56,837 nt of DNA. It comes from Mycolicibacter sinensis (GTDB lineage: Bacteria; Actinomycetota; Actinomycetes; Mycobacteriales; Mycobacteriaceae). The position numbers and the translations under genes were made by a program. The stretch covers positions 1 to 56,837 of the forward strand of contig NZ_LZIN01000079.1 in NCBI RefSeq assembly GCF_001667375.1, in the 5' to 3' direction. Of the stretch, positions 44,988 to 54,431 are shown piece after piece (positions within the stretch are counted from its first letter, which is position 1; the number at the start of each line of letters is the position of its first letter). The notes below the pieces were generated by a model. That model was not told the DNA's origin, did not search any database, and worked only from the letters and a program-made list of their open reading frames with translations.

Positions 44988-46202
44988 ATGACCGTCGTCA
45001 CCGAGCGGCCGGCCGCCAGCGGCCAGACCCTCGCTCATGTGCTTGCCACCGCCGACCGGGTCGCCGAAAAGCTGCGCCAGACCGCGGCCGAGCGCGACAA
45101 GGCGAATGCGACCCCGCGCGCCGAGATCGAGCTGCTGCGATCCAACGATCTGCTGCAGATCCAAGAGCCGGCCAAATACGGCGGATCCGGGCTGAACTTT
45201 GCCCAGGCCTCCCAGGTCACCCGGCGGATCGCCCGCGGCGACACCTCGATCGCCCACCTGCTCGGCTACCACTACGCCCAGACCCGGGTCGCCACGCTGT
45301 TCGGCACGCCCGCGCAGGCCGACGCCCAGTCCCGCCGCAATGCCGCCGAGAAGTTGTTCTGGGGCGGTATCCAAAACCCGCGTGGCAGTTCAGGATTGGT
45401 CTTGACGCGTGACGGTGACGGCTTCCGGCTCAACGGCAGCCGAACCTTCGCCAGCGGCGCCAGCACGGGCGACCAGCTCTCGGTGACCGCACTGCTGGAC
45501 GGGTCACAGGTCTTCCTGTCCCTCGACACCCGCGGGGGACGGCAGGGTTTCATCTTTCTCGACGACTGGGACAACATCGGCCAGCGCCTGACGGACTCCG
45601 GCGGGGTCCGGGTCGTCGATGCCCGCATCGAACATCATGAGGTACTCGGTGCGGAACCGTTCACCGGTGGCACGCTCAGTCCGTACCAGACGCTGATCAC
45701 TCCGCACTGGCAGTTGGCCTTCGTCAACTTCTACGTCGGCACCGCCGAGGGCGCGCTCACCGAGGCACTGAATTGGACCAGGGAGTACGCCACCCCGTGG
45801 GAGTCCTCGGGCGTCGAGCGCGCCACTGACGATCCCTACCTCCTGCAGACCGTCGGCGAGCTGGTCAGTCAGGTTCGCGCCGCAGCGCTGTTGGCCGACC
45901 GCGCCGGCGAGGCGCTGCAGGAGGCCGTTGACTTCGGTCCCGCACTGACCGAGGACCAGCGCGCCGAAGCCGCGATCGCGGTGTACGAAGCCAAGTTTCT
46001 GTCCACCGAGGTCGGCTTGCAGGCCGCAGGCCGACTGTTCGAAATCCAGGGCGCCCGCGCCACCGCCAGTGCCTACGGCTTCGACCGGCATTGGCGCAAC
46101 CTGCGCACGCACACCTTGCACGACCCGGTCGCCTACAAGGCGCGTGAGGTCGGTGACTGGGTGCTCAACCACCGGCACCCTGAGTTCTCGCTGTACCGCT
46201 GA
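44988..46202 (+). CDS. SfnB/DszC-like flavin-dependent monooxygenase (acyl-CoA dehydrogenase fold)
   Basis: This 404-residue protein has the acyl-CoA dehydrogenase fold used by the sulfur monooxygenases DszC and SfnB. Visible features are EPAKYGGSGLNFAQASQVTR near residue 60, GDTSIAHLLGYHY near residue 84, the flavin region WGGIQNPRGSS near residue 125 and RHWRNLRTHTLHDPVAYK near the C-terminus. It probably oxidises an organosulfur compound with reduced flavin. GAGGAG precedes ATG 44988. The stop overlaps the next start (TGATG). It heads the sulfone operon. Confidence 0.85.
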   Translation: MTVVTERPAASGQTLAHVLATADRVAEKLRQTAAERDKANATPRAEIELLRSNDLLQIQEPAKYGGSGLNFAQASQVTRRIARGDTSIAHLLGYHYAQTRVATLFGTPAQADAQSRRNAAEKLFWGGIQNPRGSSGLVLTRDGDGFRLNGSRTFASGASTGDQLSVTALLDGSQVFLSLDTRGGRQGFIFLDDWDNIGQRLTDSGGVRVVDARIEHHEVLGAEPFTGGTLSPYQTLITPHWQLAFVNFYVGTAEGALTEALNWTREYATPWESSGVERATDDPYLLQTVGELVSQVRAAALLADRAGEALQEAVDFGPALTEDQRAEAAIAVYEAKFLSTEVGLQAAGRLFEIQGARATASAYGFDRHWRNLRTHTLHDPVAYKAREVGDWVLNHRHPEFSLYR

Positions 46203-47344
46203 TGGCCATCACACTGCACTGGTTCCTGCCCACCAACGGTGATTCCCGCAGCGATCTGAGTCTGGGGAACGCCGTCGGTGCCGCAGGCAGCCGCCTAAAC
46301 CCCGATGGCGCCGACCGCGCCCCGGGCCTGGACTACCTGCGTCTGGTCGCCGGGGCGGCAGAGCAGTTGGGGTTCACCGGGGCGCTGACCCCGACCAGCA
46401 GCTGGTGCGAGGACGCGTGGGTGTTCACCGCCGCGCTCAGCCAACTCACCACGCGGTTCAAGTTCCTGGTGGCTTTCCGTCCGGGTCTGCAGGCGCCGAC
46501 GCTGGTAGCCCAGGCTGCGGCGACCTTCCAGCGGGTGTCGGGGGGCCGGCTGCTACTCAACCTCGTCACCGGCGGTGACGACGCCGAGCAGCGGCGGTTC
46601 GGCGACGGCTTGGACAAGGACGCGCGCTACGCCCGCGCCGCCGAGTTCCTCACCGTCTTCCGGCAGCTGTGGACCGGAGATCCGGTCACCTTCCATGGCG
46701 ATCACCTCTTCGTCGAGGATGCGACCATCGTGCCCGCGGCGACCTGGCCGCAGATCTATCTCGGCGGCTCCTCGTCCGCGGCGATCGACGTGGCCGCCGA
46801 GCACGCCGATGTCTACCTGACCTGGGGAGAACCACCGGCCCAGGTCGCCGACAAGCTCGACGCGGTGCGCCGGCGGGTCAAGGACGCAGGTTCGGCTCGG
46901 GTGGCCTCCGGCGAGCTGCGGTTCGGGATCCGGCTGCATGTGATCAGCCGGCCCACCGCGGCAGAGGCGTGGGCCCAAGCCGACCGATTGCTGGCCGGCC
47001 TGCGCCCCGAGCAGATCCAGCGTGCCCAGCAGATCCAACAGCAGTCCGGGTCGGAGGGCCAGCGGCGGATGACTGCGCTGCACGGTGGGCGGACCGACCG
47101 ACTCGAGGTGTCACCGAACCTATGGGCCGGTGTGGGCCTGGTCCGGGGCGGCGCCGGAACCGCACTGGTGGGTAGCCACCAGGAGGTCGCCGACCGCATC
47201 GAGGAGTACTACCAGCTGGGACTGGACGAATTCGTCCTGTCCGGCTATCCGCACCTGGAAGAGGCGTTCTCGTTCGGAGAGGGCGTGCTGCCCATTCTGG
47301 CCGAGCGGGGCCTGCTCGAGAACCCCGTTACCTCATACACGTAA
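46202..47344 (+). CDS. SsuD-like alkanesulfonate monooxygenase (luciferase-like)
   Basis: This 380-residue luciferase-type monooxygenase begins LHWFLPTNGDSRSD, the SsuD N-terminus. It has GALTPTSSWCEDAW near residue 59, LLLNLVTGGDDAEQRRFGD near residue 117, LGGSSSAAIDVAAEHADVYL near residue 187 and a late GYPHLEEAFSFGEGVLP. Arg/His residues of the SsuD sulfonate site appear conserved. It would release sulfite from alkanesulfonates using FMNH2. It is coupled to the gene before it and lies 13 bp from the one after. Confidence 0.88.
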   Translation: MAITLHWFLPTNGDSRSDLSLGNAVGAAGSRLNPDGADRAPGLDYLRLVAGAAEQLGFTGALTPTSSWCEDAWVFTAALSQLTTRFKFLVAFRPGLQAPTLVAQAAATFQRVSGGRLLLNLVTGGDDAEQRRFGDGLDKDARYARAAEFLTVFRQLWTGDPVTFHGDHLFVEDATIVPAATWPQIYLGGSSSAAIDVAAEHADVYLTWGEPPAQVADKLDAVRRRVKDAGSARVASGELRFGIRLHVISRPTAAEAWAQADRLLAGLRPEQIQRAQQIQQQSGSEGQRRMTALHGGRTDRLEVSPNLWAGVGLVRGGAGTALVGSHQEVADRIEEYYQLGLDEFVLSGYPHLEEAFSFGEGVLPILAERGLLENPVTSYT

Positions 47345-47357
47345 GGAAGACAAGGCC

Positions 47358-48488
47358 ATGCCGACCAATGCCCCCACGCCGCTGAGCTTCGCCTACTGGG
47401 TTCCCAACGTCAGCGGTGGACTGGTCACCTCGACGATTGAGCAGCGCACCGACTGGAGCTACGACTACAACGTAGCGCTGGCCCGGATCGCCGAGGAAGC
47501 CGGTTTTGAGTACGCACTGACTCAGGTCCGCTACACCGCGAGCTACAGCGCCCAATATCAGCACGAGTCAACCAGTTTCAGCCTGGCCCTGCTGCTGGCC
47601 ACCCAGCGGCTCAAGGTGATCGCCGCGGTACACCCGGGAATGTGGCAGCCGGGAGTGCTGGCGAAATGGCTGGCGACCGCCGACCATCTGTCCAACGGGC
47701 GGGTGGCGGTCAACATCGTCAGCGGCTGGCTCAAAGACGAGTTCACCAAGCTCGGCGAACCGTGGCTCGAGCACGACGAACGTTACCGGCGCAGTGCCGA
47801 ATTCATCCAGGCGCTGCGGGAGATCTGGACCAAGGACCGGGCGAATCTGGCCGGCGATTTCTACCGCATCCGCGACTTCAGTCTGCAGCCCAAGCCGCTT
47901 TCCTGGGACGGCAGGCCCCACCCGGCGATCTTCCAGGGCGGCAACTCCACCGCGGCCCGCAACAACGGCGGTCGCTATTCGGACTGGTACTTCTCCAACG
48001 GCAACGACTTCGACGGGGTCACCGCGCAGCTGGCCGACCTGCGCCGTGCCGCGGCCGACTCCGGTCGCGCCGAGCCGCCCCGCTTCGGCCTCAACGGCTT
48101 CGTCATCGTGCGCGACACCGAAGCGGAGGCCAAAGAGGTGCTGCGCGAGATCATCGCCAAAGCCGATGTTCGCGCGGTTGAGGGGTTCGGCGCGGCGGTG
48201 CGCCAGGCCGGCGCGTCAACCGCAGACCAGCGGGGTATGTGGGCGAACTCCAGCTTTGAAGACTTGGTGCAATACAACGACGGCTTCCGCACGCAGTTGA
48301 TCGGCACCGCCGAACAGGTCGCCGAGCGCATCGTCGCCTACCGGAAGCTCGGCGTGAATCTGATCTTGGCCGGGTTCCTGCACTTCCAGGAAGAAGTCGA
48401 GGCGTTCGGCCGTAACGTGCTGCCGCTGGTGCGCGAACTGGAAGCACGTGCCGGGTTGGCGCCCGTTGCTGAGCCGGCACTGCCGTGA
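47358..48488 (+). CDS. sfnG: SfnG-like dimethyl sulfone monooxygenase (luciferase-like)
   Basis: This 376-residue protein starts with the SfnG signature SFAYWVPNVSGGLVTSTIEQ. It continues with ALTQVRYTASYSAQYQHEST near residue 57, NIVSGWLKDEFTKLGEPWLE near residue 118, IFQGGNSTAARNNGG near residue 194 and ILAGFLHFQEEVEAFG near the end. SfnG converts dimethyl sulfone to methanesulfinate with FMNH2. AAGGAAG lies upstream of ATG 47358. The next gene starts at an overlapping GTGA. Confidence 0.9.
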   Translation: MPTNAPTPLSFAYWVPNVSGGLVTSTIEQRTDWSYDYNVALARIAEEAGFEYALTQVRYTASYSAQYQHESTSFSLALLLATQRLKVIAAVHPGMWQPGVLAKWLATADHLSNGRVAVNIVSGWLKDEFTKLGEPWLEHDERYRRSAEFIQALREIWTKDRANLAGDFYRIRDFSLQPKPLSWDGRPHPAIFQGGNSTAARNNGGRYSDWYFSNGNDFDGVTAQLADLRRAAADSGRAEPPRFGLNGFVIVRDTEAEAKEVLREIIAKADVRAVEGFGAAVRQAGASTADQRGMWANSSFEDLVQYNDGFRTQLIGTAEQVAERIVAYRKLGVNLILAGFLHFQEEVEAFGRNVLPLVRELEARAGLAPVAEPALP

Positions 48489-49690
48489 CGGCAGGGACCG
48501 CGGTGCGACTTGACAGCCACGCCGAAGCCGTCGCTGCCGCAAAGACCTTCGCCGACGCGGTACGCCCCGGCGCGGCCGACCGGGACCGGGCCGGCCGCGT
48601 TCCGCACACCGAGCTCGCCGATTTCGACCGCTCCGGACTGCCGGCGATCACCATCCCGGCCGCCGACGGCGGGTCCGGCCTGGGGCCGGTGACACTGGCC
48701 GAGGTGATCGCAACGATCGCCGTCGCCGACCCGGCGTTGGCGCAGATCCCGCAGGGCCACTTCCTGGCCATCGACATCCTGCGCCTGCTGGGCACTGCCG
48801 ACCAGCGCAGCACGCTGCTGGGCGCGGTGACCGAGGGTGGGCGCATCGCGCCGGTGCTGGCCGAACGCGGCGGCACCCACGCCCTCGACCTGAAGACCCG
48901 TCTGGTCGCCGACGGACCGGGCTGGCGCCTGGAGGGGACCAAGTACTACAGCACCGGCGCCATCACCGCACGCTGGCTGGCCGCCAGCGCGCTGGACCCC
49001 GACGAGCGGTTGGTGCTGGCACTGGTCGAACGCGACCGTGCCGGGGTGGCCATCGGCGAGGACTGGTCGGCGATGGGACAGCGGGCTACGGTCAGCGGTA
49101 CAACAAATTTCGACGGCGTGCGCGTCGATGACGGCTTCGTCGTTCCGTACTGGACCGCGTTCACCGAGCCACAGCTGCTCGGTGCGCGAACGCAACTGGT
49201 GCACGCGGCTATCGAAGCCGGGATCGCACAGGGGGCGCTGGCCGACGCCGCGGAATTCATCCGCACCCGCAGCCGGCCGTTCGCCGAGGCGTACCGGGCC
49301 GATCACGCACCGACCGCCGCCGAGGATCCGACCATCCGGTTGCGGTTCGGCCAATTGGCCACCCGCACCCGCGCCGCCGTGCAGCTGCTGCGCTGGGCAG
49401 CCGACGTCCTCGAGGAGCTGGGCCTGATCCCGGCCGGCCCCGACACCGCCGCACACGGGTCGATCGCGGTTGCCCAGGCCAAGGCGTTCGCCAGCGAGGT
49501 GGCCGTCGAGGTCGCCAGCGAGCTGTTCGCGCTGACCGGGGCCAGCGGAACGGATCTCAAGCACGGACTGGATCGGCATTGGCGCAACGCCCGCACCCAC
49601 AGCGTGCACGATCCGGTGGATTGGAAGTACCACCACATCGGCGCATGGGAGCTGACCGCTGTCCGGCCGCCCAATCACGGGCAGATCTGA
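48485..49690 (+). CDS. SfnB-family sulfur acquisition flavoprotein
   Basis: This 401-residue acyl-CoA dehydrogenase-fold protein shows the SfnB hallmarks: ITIPAADGGSGLGPVTLAEV near residue 58, ADPALAQIPQGHFLAIDILR near residue 80, LEGTKYYSTGAITARWL near residue 150 and DRHWRNARTHSVHDPVDWKY near the C-terminus. It is related to the operon's first gene but clearly diverged. It probably acts on methanesulfinate or another sulfone intermediate. GTG 48485 overlaps the sfnG stop by 4 bp. It ends the operon, facing the DUF1802 gene. Confidence 0.87.
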   Translation: MTAGTAVRLDSHAEAVAAAKTFADAVRPGAADRDRAGRVPHTELADFDRSGLPAITIPAADGGSGLGPVTLAEVIATIAVADPALAQIPQGHFLAIDILRLLGTADQRSTLLGAVTEGGRIAPVLAERGGTHALDLKTRLVADGPGWRLEGTKYYSTGAITARWLAASALDPDERLVLALVERDRAGVAIGEDWSAMGQRATVSGTTNFDGVRVDDGFVVPYWTAFTEPQLLGARTQLVHAAIEAGIAQGALADAAEFIRTRSRPFAEAYRADHAPTAAEDPTIRLRFGQLATRTRAAVQLLRWAADVLEELGLIPAGPDTAAHGSIAVAQAKAFASEVAVEVASELFALTGASGTDLKHGLDRHWRNARTHSVHDPVDWKYHHIGAWELTAVRPPNHGQI

Positions 49691-49700
49691 CCCCGCCTTG

Positions 49701-50252
49701 TCAGCCGACGGTGTCGCGGACCCCGGCGGTCACCGCCTCGAGCTGTTCGGTGGTGAATACCGGGTCGCCCAGCTCAGGGTCGGCGATCGGTAGCCGCACC
49801 CAGCTGGAGCAGCCGGCATAGTCGGGGCTGCGCGCCAACCGCACCGGTGCGACCAGCGGAAACACCTGGACCACCAGCGCCGTCAGCCGGTGTTTAGGCC
49901 GGAAATCCAGCCGGTCGGCACGAACCGATTCAGGCGTCCAGATGTGCAGGTCCGCGAGGTCATCCAGCGCGTCGGGCCGCTCCACGGGCAGCGCCGCAAC
50001 GACTTTCGCTGCGGCCCGCACCAGCAGCTCGTCAGCGGTGGAATCGGCGGCCGCTGCTGCGAGCAGGTCACGGTGTTCGGGGCGGACCCGTTCGGCGTGG
50101 CTGTGCGCCACCGTCGGGAACAACAGGAACTCCTCGGCGGTGACGTCGAAGCGCTTCTCGTGAATGCCGCCCTTGCGCAGCAAGATTCGCTGCCGACCGG
50201 CCAGCAGGGCCGAGACGACGGCGCTCCACTCCTTCAACGCCGTACCGCGCAT
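49701..50252 (-). CDS. DUF1802 family protein
   Basis: This 183-residue protein starts MRGTALKEWSAVVSALLAGR and continues ILLRKGGIHEKRFDVTAEEF, the recognisable opening of the DUF1802 family. FLLFPTVAHSHAERVRPEH and DLADLHIWTPESV follow. The function is unknown; it is a single cytosolic domain. It is divergent from the EchA16-like gene with 33 bp between the starts, and a homologue (I believe Rv2828c) is near echA16 in M. tuberculosis. Confidence 0.83.
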   Translation of the reverse strand: MRGTALKEWSAVVSALLAGRQRILLRKGGIHEKRFDVTAEEFLLFPTVAHSHAERVRPEHRDLLAAAAADSTADELLVRAAAKVVAALPVERPDALDDLADLHIWTPESVRADRLDFRPKHRLTALVVQVFPLVAPVRLARSPDYAGCSSWVRLPIADPELGDPVFTTEQLEAVTAGVRDTVG

Positions 50253-50285
50253 TTTCCTCAGGGTAGTCGGGGTTACCGTGAACCG

Positions 50286-51041
50286 GTGAGCGACGACATT
50301 TTGCTGGTCCAGACACAGGACCGTACCCGCACCCTGACCCTCAACCGTCCCCAGGCCCGCAATGCGCTGTCCAGCGCGTTGCGTGATGCCATCTTCGGCG
50401 CGCTGGCCGACGCCGACGCCGACGGCGATGTGGACGTGATGATCCTCACCGGCGCCGATCCGGTGTTCTGCGCCGGCCTGGATCTCAAGGAGTTCGGCGA
50501 TTCGACTGCACTGCCCGACATCTCACCGCAATGGCCGGCGCTGACCAAGCCGGTGATCGGTGCGATCAACGGCGCGGCGGTGACCGGCGGACTGGAGTTG
50601 GCGCTGTACTGCGACATCCTGATCGCCTCGGAGCAGGCGCGCTTCGCCGACACCCACGCCCGGGTCGGACTGATGCCCAGCTGGGGGCTGAGCGTGCGGC
50701 TGCCCCAACGCGTCGGGGTGGGCCTGGCCCGCCGGATGAGTTTGACCGGGGACTACCTGTCGGCGGCCGATGCGCTGCGAGCAGGTCTGGTCACCGAGGT
50801 GGTGCCGCACACCGAGCTGCTGCCCGCCGCACGCACTGCGGCCGCGTCGATCGTCGGCAACAACCAGGCCGCGGTGCGGGCGTTGCTGGCCTCCTATCAC
50901 CGCATCGACGAGTCGCAGACCGCTACCGGGTTGTGGATGGAGGCGGCCGCGGCCAAACAGTGGATGAAGCGGGTGAGCGGCGCCGACGTCGCCGCCAACC
51001 GGGAGGCCGTACTGAAACGCGGTCGCGCGCAAGTGGGGTGA
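50286..51041 (+). CDS. echA16: Enoyl-CoA hydratase/isomerase (EchA16-like)
   Basis: This 251-residue crotonase-fold protein has the oxyanion-hole segments LTGADPVFCAGLDLKEFG near residue 55 and AINGAAVTGGLELALYCDIL near residue 95. ADTHARVGLMPSWGLSVRLP near residue 120 holds the region of the catalytic acids, where one usual Glu appears replaced by Ser (PSWG), so isomerase or other activity is possible. It acts on acyl-CoA in the cytosol. GTG 50286 was chosen from the family N-terminus (SDDILLVQTQDRTRTLTLNR). Confidence 0.87.
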   Translation: MSDDILLVQTQDRTRTLTLNRPQARNALSSALRDAIFGALADADADGDVDVMILTGADPVFCAGLDLKEFGDSTALPDISPQWPALTKPVIGAINGAAVTGGLELALYCDILIASEQARFADTHARVGLMPSWGLSVRLPQRVGVGLARRMSLTGDYLSAADALRAGLVTEVVPHTELLPAARTAAASIVGNNQAAVRALLASYHRIDESQTATGLWMEAAAAKQWMKRVSGADVAANREAVLKRGRAQVG

Positions 51042-51056
51042 GACGCGGACAATCGG

Positions 51057-51617
51057 CTAGCCGAGTGACCGGATGACCCGGCAGGGGTTGCCTGCCGCGA
51101 GCACCCCGGCCGGGAGGTCCCGGGTCACCACGCTGCCGGCGCCGACGACCGTGTCGGCTCCGATCGACACCCCCGGACAGACGATGACACCCGTTGCCAG
51201 CCAGGCGTTATCGCCGACGGTGATCGGCGCCGCCGACTCCCAGCCGGCGCGCCTGGCGTCGATGTCGTCGATCGGGTGCAGGGCGGTAACCAGTTGGGCG
51301 CGGGGGCCGATCGACACGTGGTCGCCGATGGTGATCGGCGCGCAGTCCAGCAGGACGGCGTCGTAGTTGATGAAGCAGTTCGCGCCGATGCCGATGTGTT
51401 TGCCGTAGTCGCAACAGAATCGGGGCTCAATGACCGAACCCGCCCCGAACGATCCGAGCAGCTGCCCCAGCAGGTCGCGGCGCCGGTCGTCATCGTCGGG
51501 CGCGGTGTCGTTGAACGCGGCAACCAAACGCCGGCAGGCTCGGCGGTCCGCGACCAAGTCGGGATCATCGGGCAAATACCGCTGCCCGCGGAGCATCCGA
51601 TCCCGGTGACCGTTCAT
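51057..51617 (-). CDS. Maltose/galactoside O-acetyltransferase family protein (left-handed beta-helix)
   Basis: This 186-residue protein has the MAC domain at the N-terminus (MLRGQRYLPDDPDLVADRRA) and then hexapeptide repeats of the LacA/Maa type: IEPRFCCDYGKHIGIGANCF, ITIGDHVSIGPRAQLVTALH with the catalytic His near residue 113, and ITVGDNAWLATGVIVCPGVS. It would transfer acetyl from acetyl-CoA to a sugar or other hydroxyl acceptor. It follows the MATE gene by 11 bp and is likely in the same transcript. Confidence 0.9.
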   Translation of the reverse strand: MNGHRDRMLRGQRYLPDDPDLVADRRACRRLVAAFNDTAPDDDDRRRDLLGQLLGSFGAGSVIEPRFCCDYGKHIGIGANCFINYDAVLLDCAPITIGDHVSIGPRAQLVTALHPIDDIDARRAGWESAAPITVGDNAWLATGVIVCPGVSIGADTVVGAGSVVTRDLPAGVLAAGNPCRVIRSLG

Positions 51618-51628
51618 GCCGGCTGATC

Positions 51629-52957
51629 CTACTGGCGGGCGGTCTGCGCCCATCGCCCCGAGAGCGCGCGCCACCCGACGAACACCAGCCGCAGCGCGAT
51701 GAACGTGGTCAGGCCCGACCAGATTCCGGCCAGCCCCCAGTCCAGGATCAGCGCCAACCAGGTCAGCGGCAGGAAGCCGGCCAGCGCGCTGATCACGGTG
51801 GCGGTGCGCATGAACGCCGCATCGCCGGCGCCCAGCAGAACGCCGTCGAGAGCGAAAACAATTCCGGCAAGCGGCAATTGGGCGACCAGGAACCACCACG
51901 GCACCCCGACTGCGGCCAGCACCGCGGCATCGCTGGTGAACAGTCCGGGTAGCTCACCGGCGCCGGCGGCCAGCAGGGCGGCCAGCACCACCGCGGCCAC
52001 CGTGGAGAACACCGTCACCCGGGACGCCACCGACTTGGCGTGACCGGCGTGGCCGGCGCCCAGTGCCGCTCCGACCAGCGCTTGCGCGGCGATGGCCAGC
52101 GAATCGAGCACCAACGCCAGAAATGTCCACAGCTGCAGCACGATCTGATGGGCGCCCAGCGCTGCGGCCCCGAATCGCGCCGCGACCGCGGCCGCCGACA
52201 CGAAGCAGGCCTGAAAGGCCAGGGAGCGCACGATCAGGTCGCGTCCCATCACCAGTTGTGCCCGCAGCACCGCGCCGTCCAGCCGCAAGGGGACCCGCTC
52301 GCAGTGCAGTGCGCGCAGGAACAACAGTGCGGCGAGCCACTGGCCGGCGCAGTTGGCCACCGCCGAGCCGGCCAGGCCCCAGCGCGGCATGCCCAGCGCG
52401 CCGAACACCAGCAGCGGGCATAGCAGCGCCGAAAGCGCAAAGCCGGCAACGACATAGCGCGGCGGACGTACGGTGTCCTGTACCCCGCGCAGCCAGCCGT
52501 TGCCGGCCAGCGACACCAGGATCGCCGGAGCGCCGAGGATCGCGATCCGCAGCCAAGGTAGAGCGGCCTGCGCGATGTCGTCACGGCCGGCGACGGCCGA
52601 CACCAGTGGCACCGCTGCGGCCTGCACCCCGATGACGATCAGTGCGCCCAGACCCAACGCCAGCCAGGTCGCCTGCACCCCTTCGGCGACCGCGGCGGCG
52701 CGGTCGCCGGCACCGAAGTGCCGCGCCGAGCGCGCCGTCGTTCCGTAGGACAAGAAGGTGGCCTGCGAGGCGACCAGGCCCAGAATCAGCCCGCCGATCG
52801 CCAGTCCGGCCAGCCCGTGGGCGCCGAGCCGGCCGACGACCGCGGTGTCGAACAGCAGATACAGCGGTTCGGCGGCGAGCACCACCAGCGCCGGCAGCGC
52901 CAGCGCCGCGATCCGGCGGGCCCCGGCCGACTCAACGGCATCGGGCATGTCCATCAT
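51629..52957 (-). CDS. dinF: MATE family efflux transporter (DinF)
   Basis: This 442-residue integral membrane protein has about twelve hydrophobic segments in two repeated halves, beginning IAALALPALVVLAAEPLYLLF with the LVDTAVVGRLG-like turn DTAVVGRLGAHGLAGLAIGG. It would export organic cations or metabolites using a sodium or proton gradient. It sits between the DHH phosphoesterase and the acetyltransferase, as Rv2836c does beside Rv2837c. Three close ATGs (52957, 52954, 52948) are possible starts; no good ribosome binding site separates them. Confidence 0.92.
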   Translation of the reverse strand: MMDMPDAVESAGARRIAALALPALVVLAAEPLYLLFDTAVVGRLGAHGLAGLAIGGLILGLVASQATFLSYGTTARSARHFGAGDRAAAVAEGVQATWLALGLGALIVIGVQAAAVPLVSAVAGRDDIAQAALPWLRIAILGAPAILVSLAGNGWLRGVQDTVRPPRYVVAGFALSALLCPLLVFGALGMPRWGLAGSAVANCAGQWLAALLFLRALHCERVPLRLDGAVLRAQLVMGRDLIVRSLAFQACFVSAAAVAARFGAAALGAHQIVLQLWTFLALVLDSLAIAAQALVGAALGAGHAGHAKSVASRVTVFSTVAAVVLAALLAAGAGELPGLFTSDAAVLAAVGVPWWFLVAQLPLAGIVFALDGVLLGAGDAAFMRTATVISALAGFLPLTWLALILDWGLAGIWSGLTTFIALRLVFVGWRALSGRWAQTARQ

Positions 52958-52964
52958 GGGCGGA

Positions 52965-54429
<1,465 letters not shown>

Positions 54430-54431
54430 GG

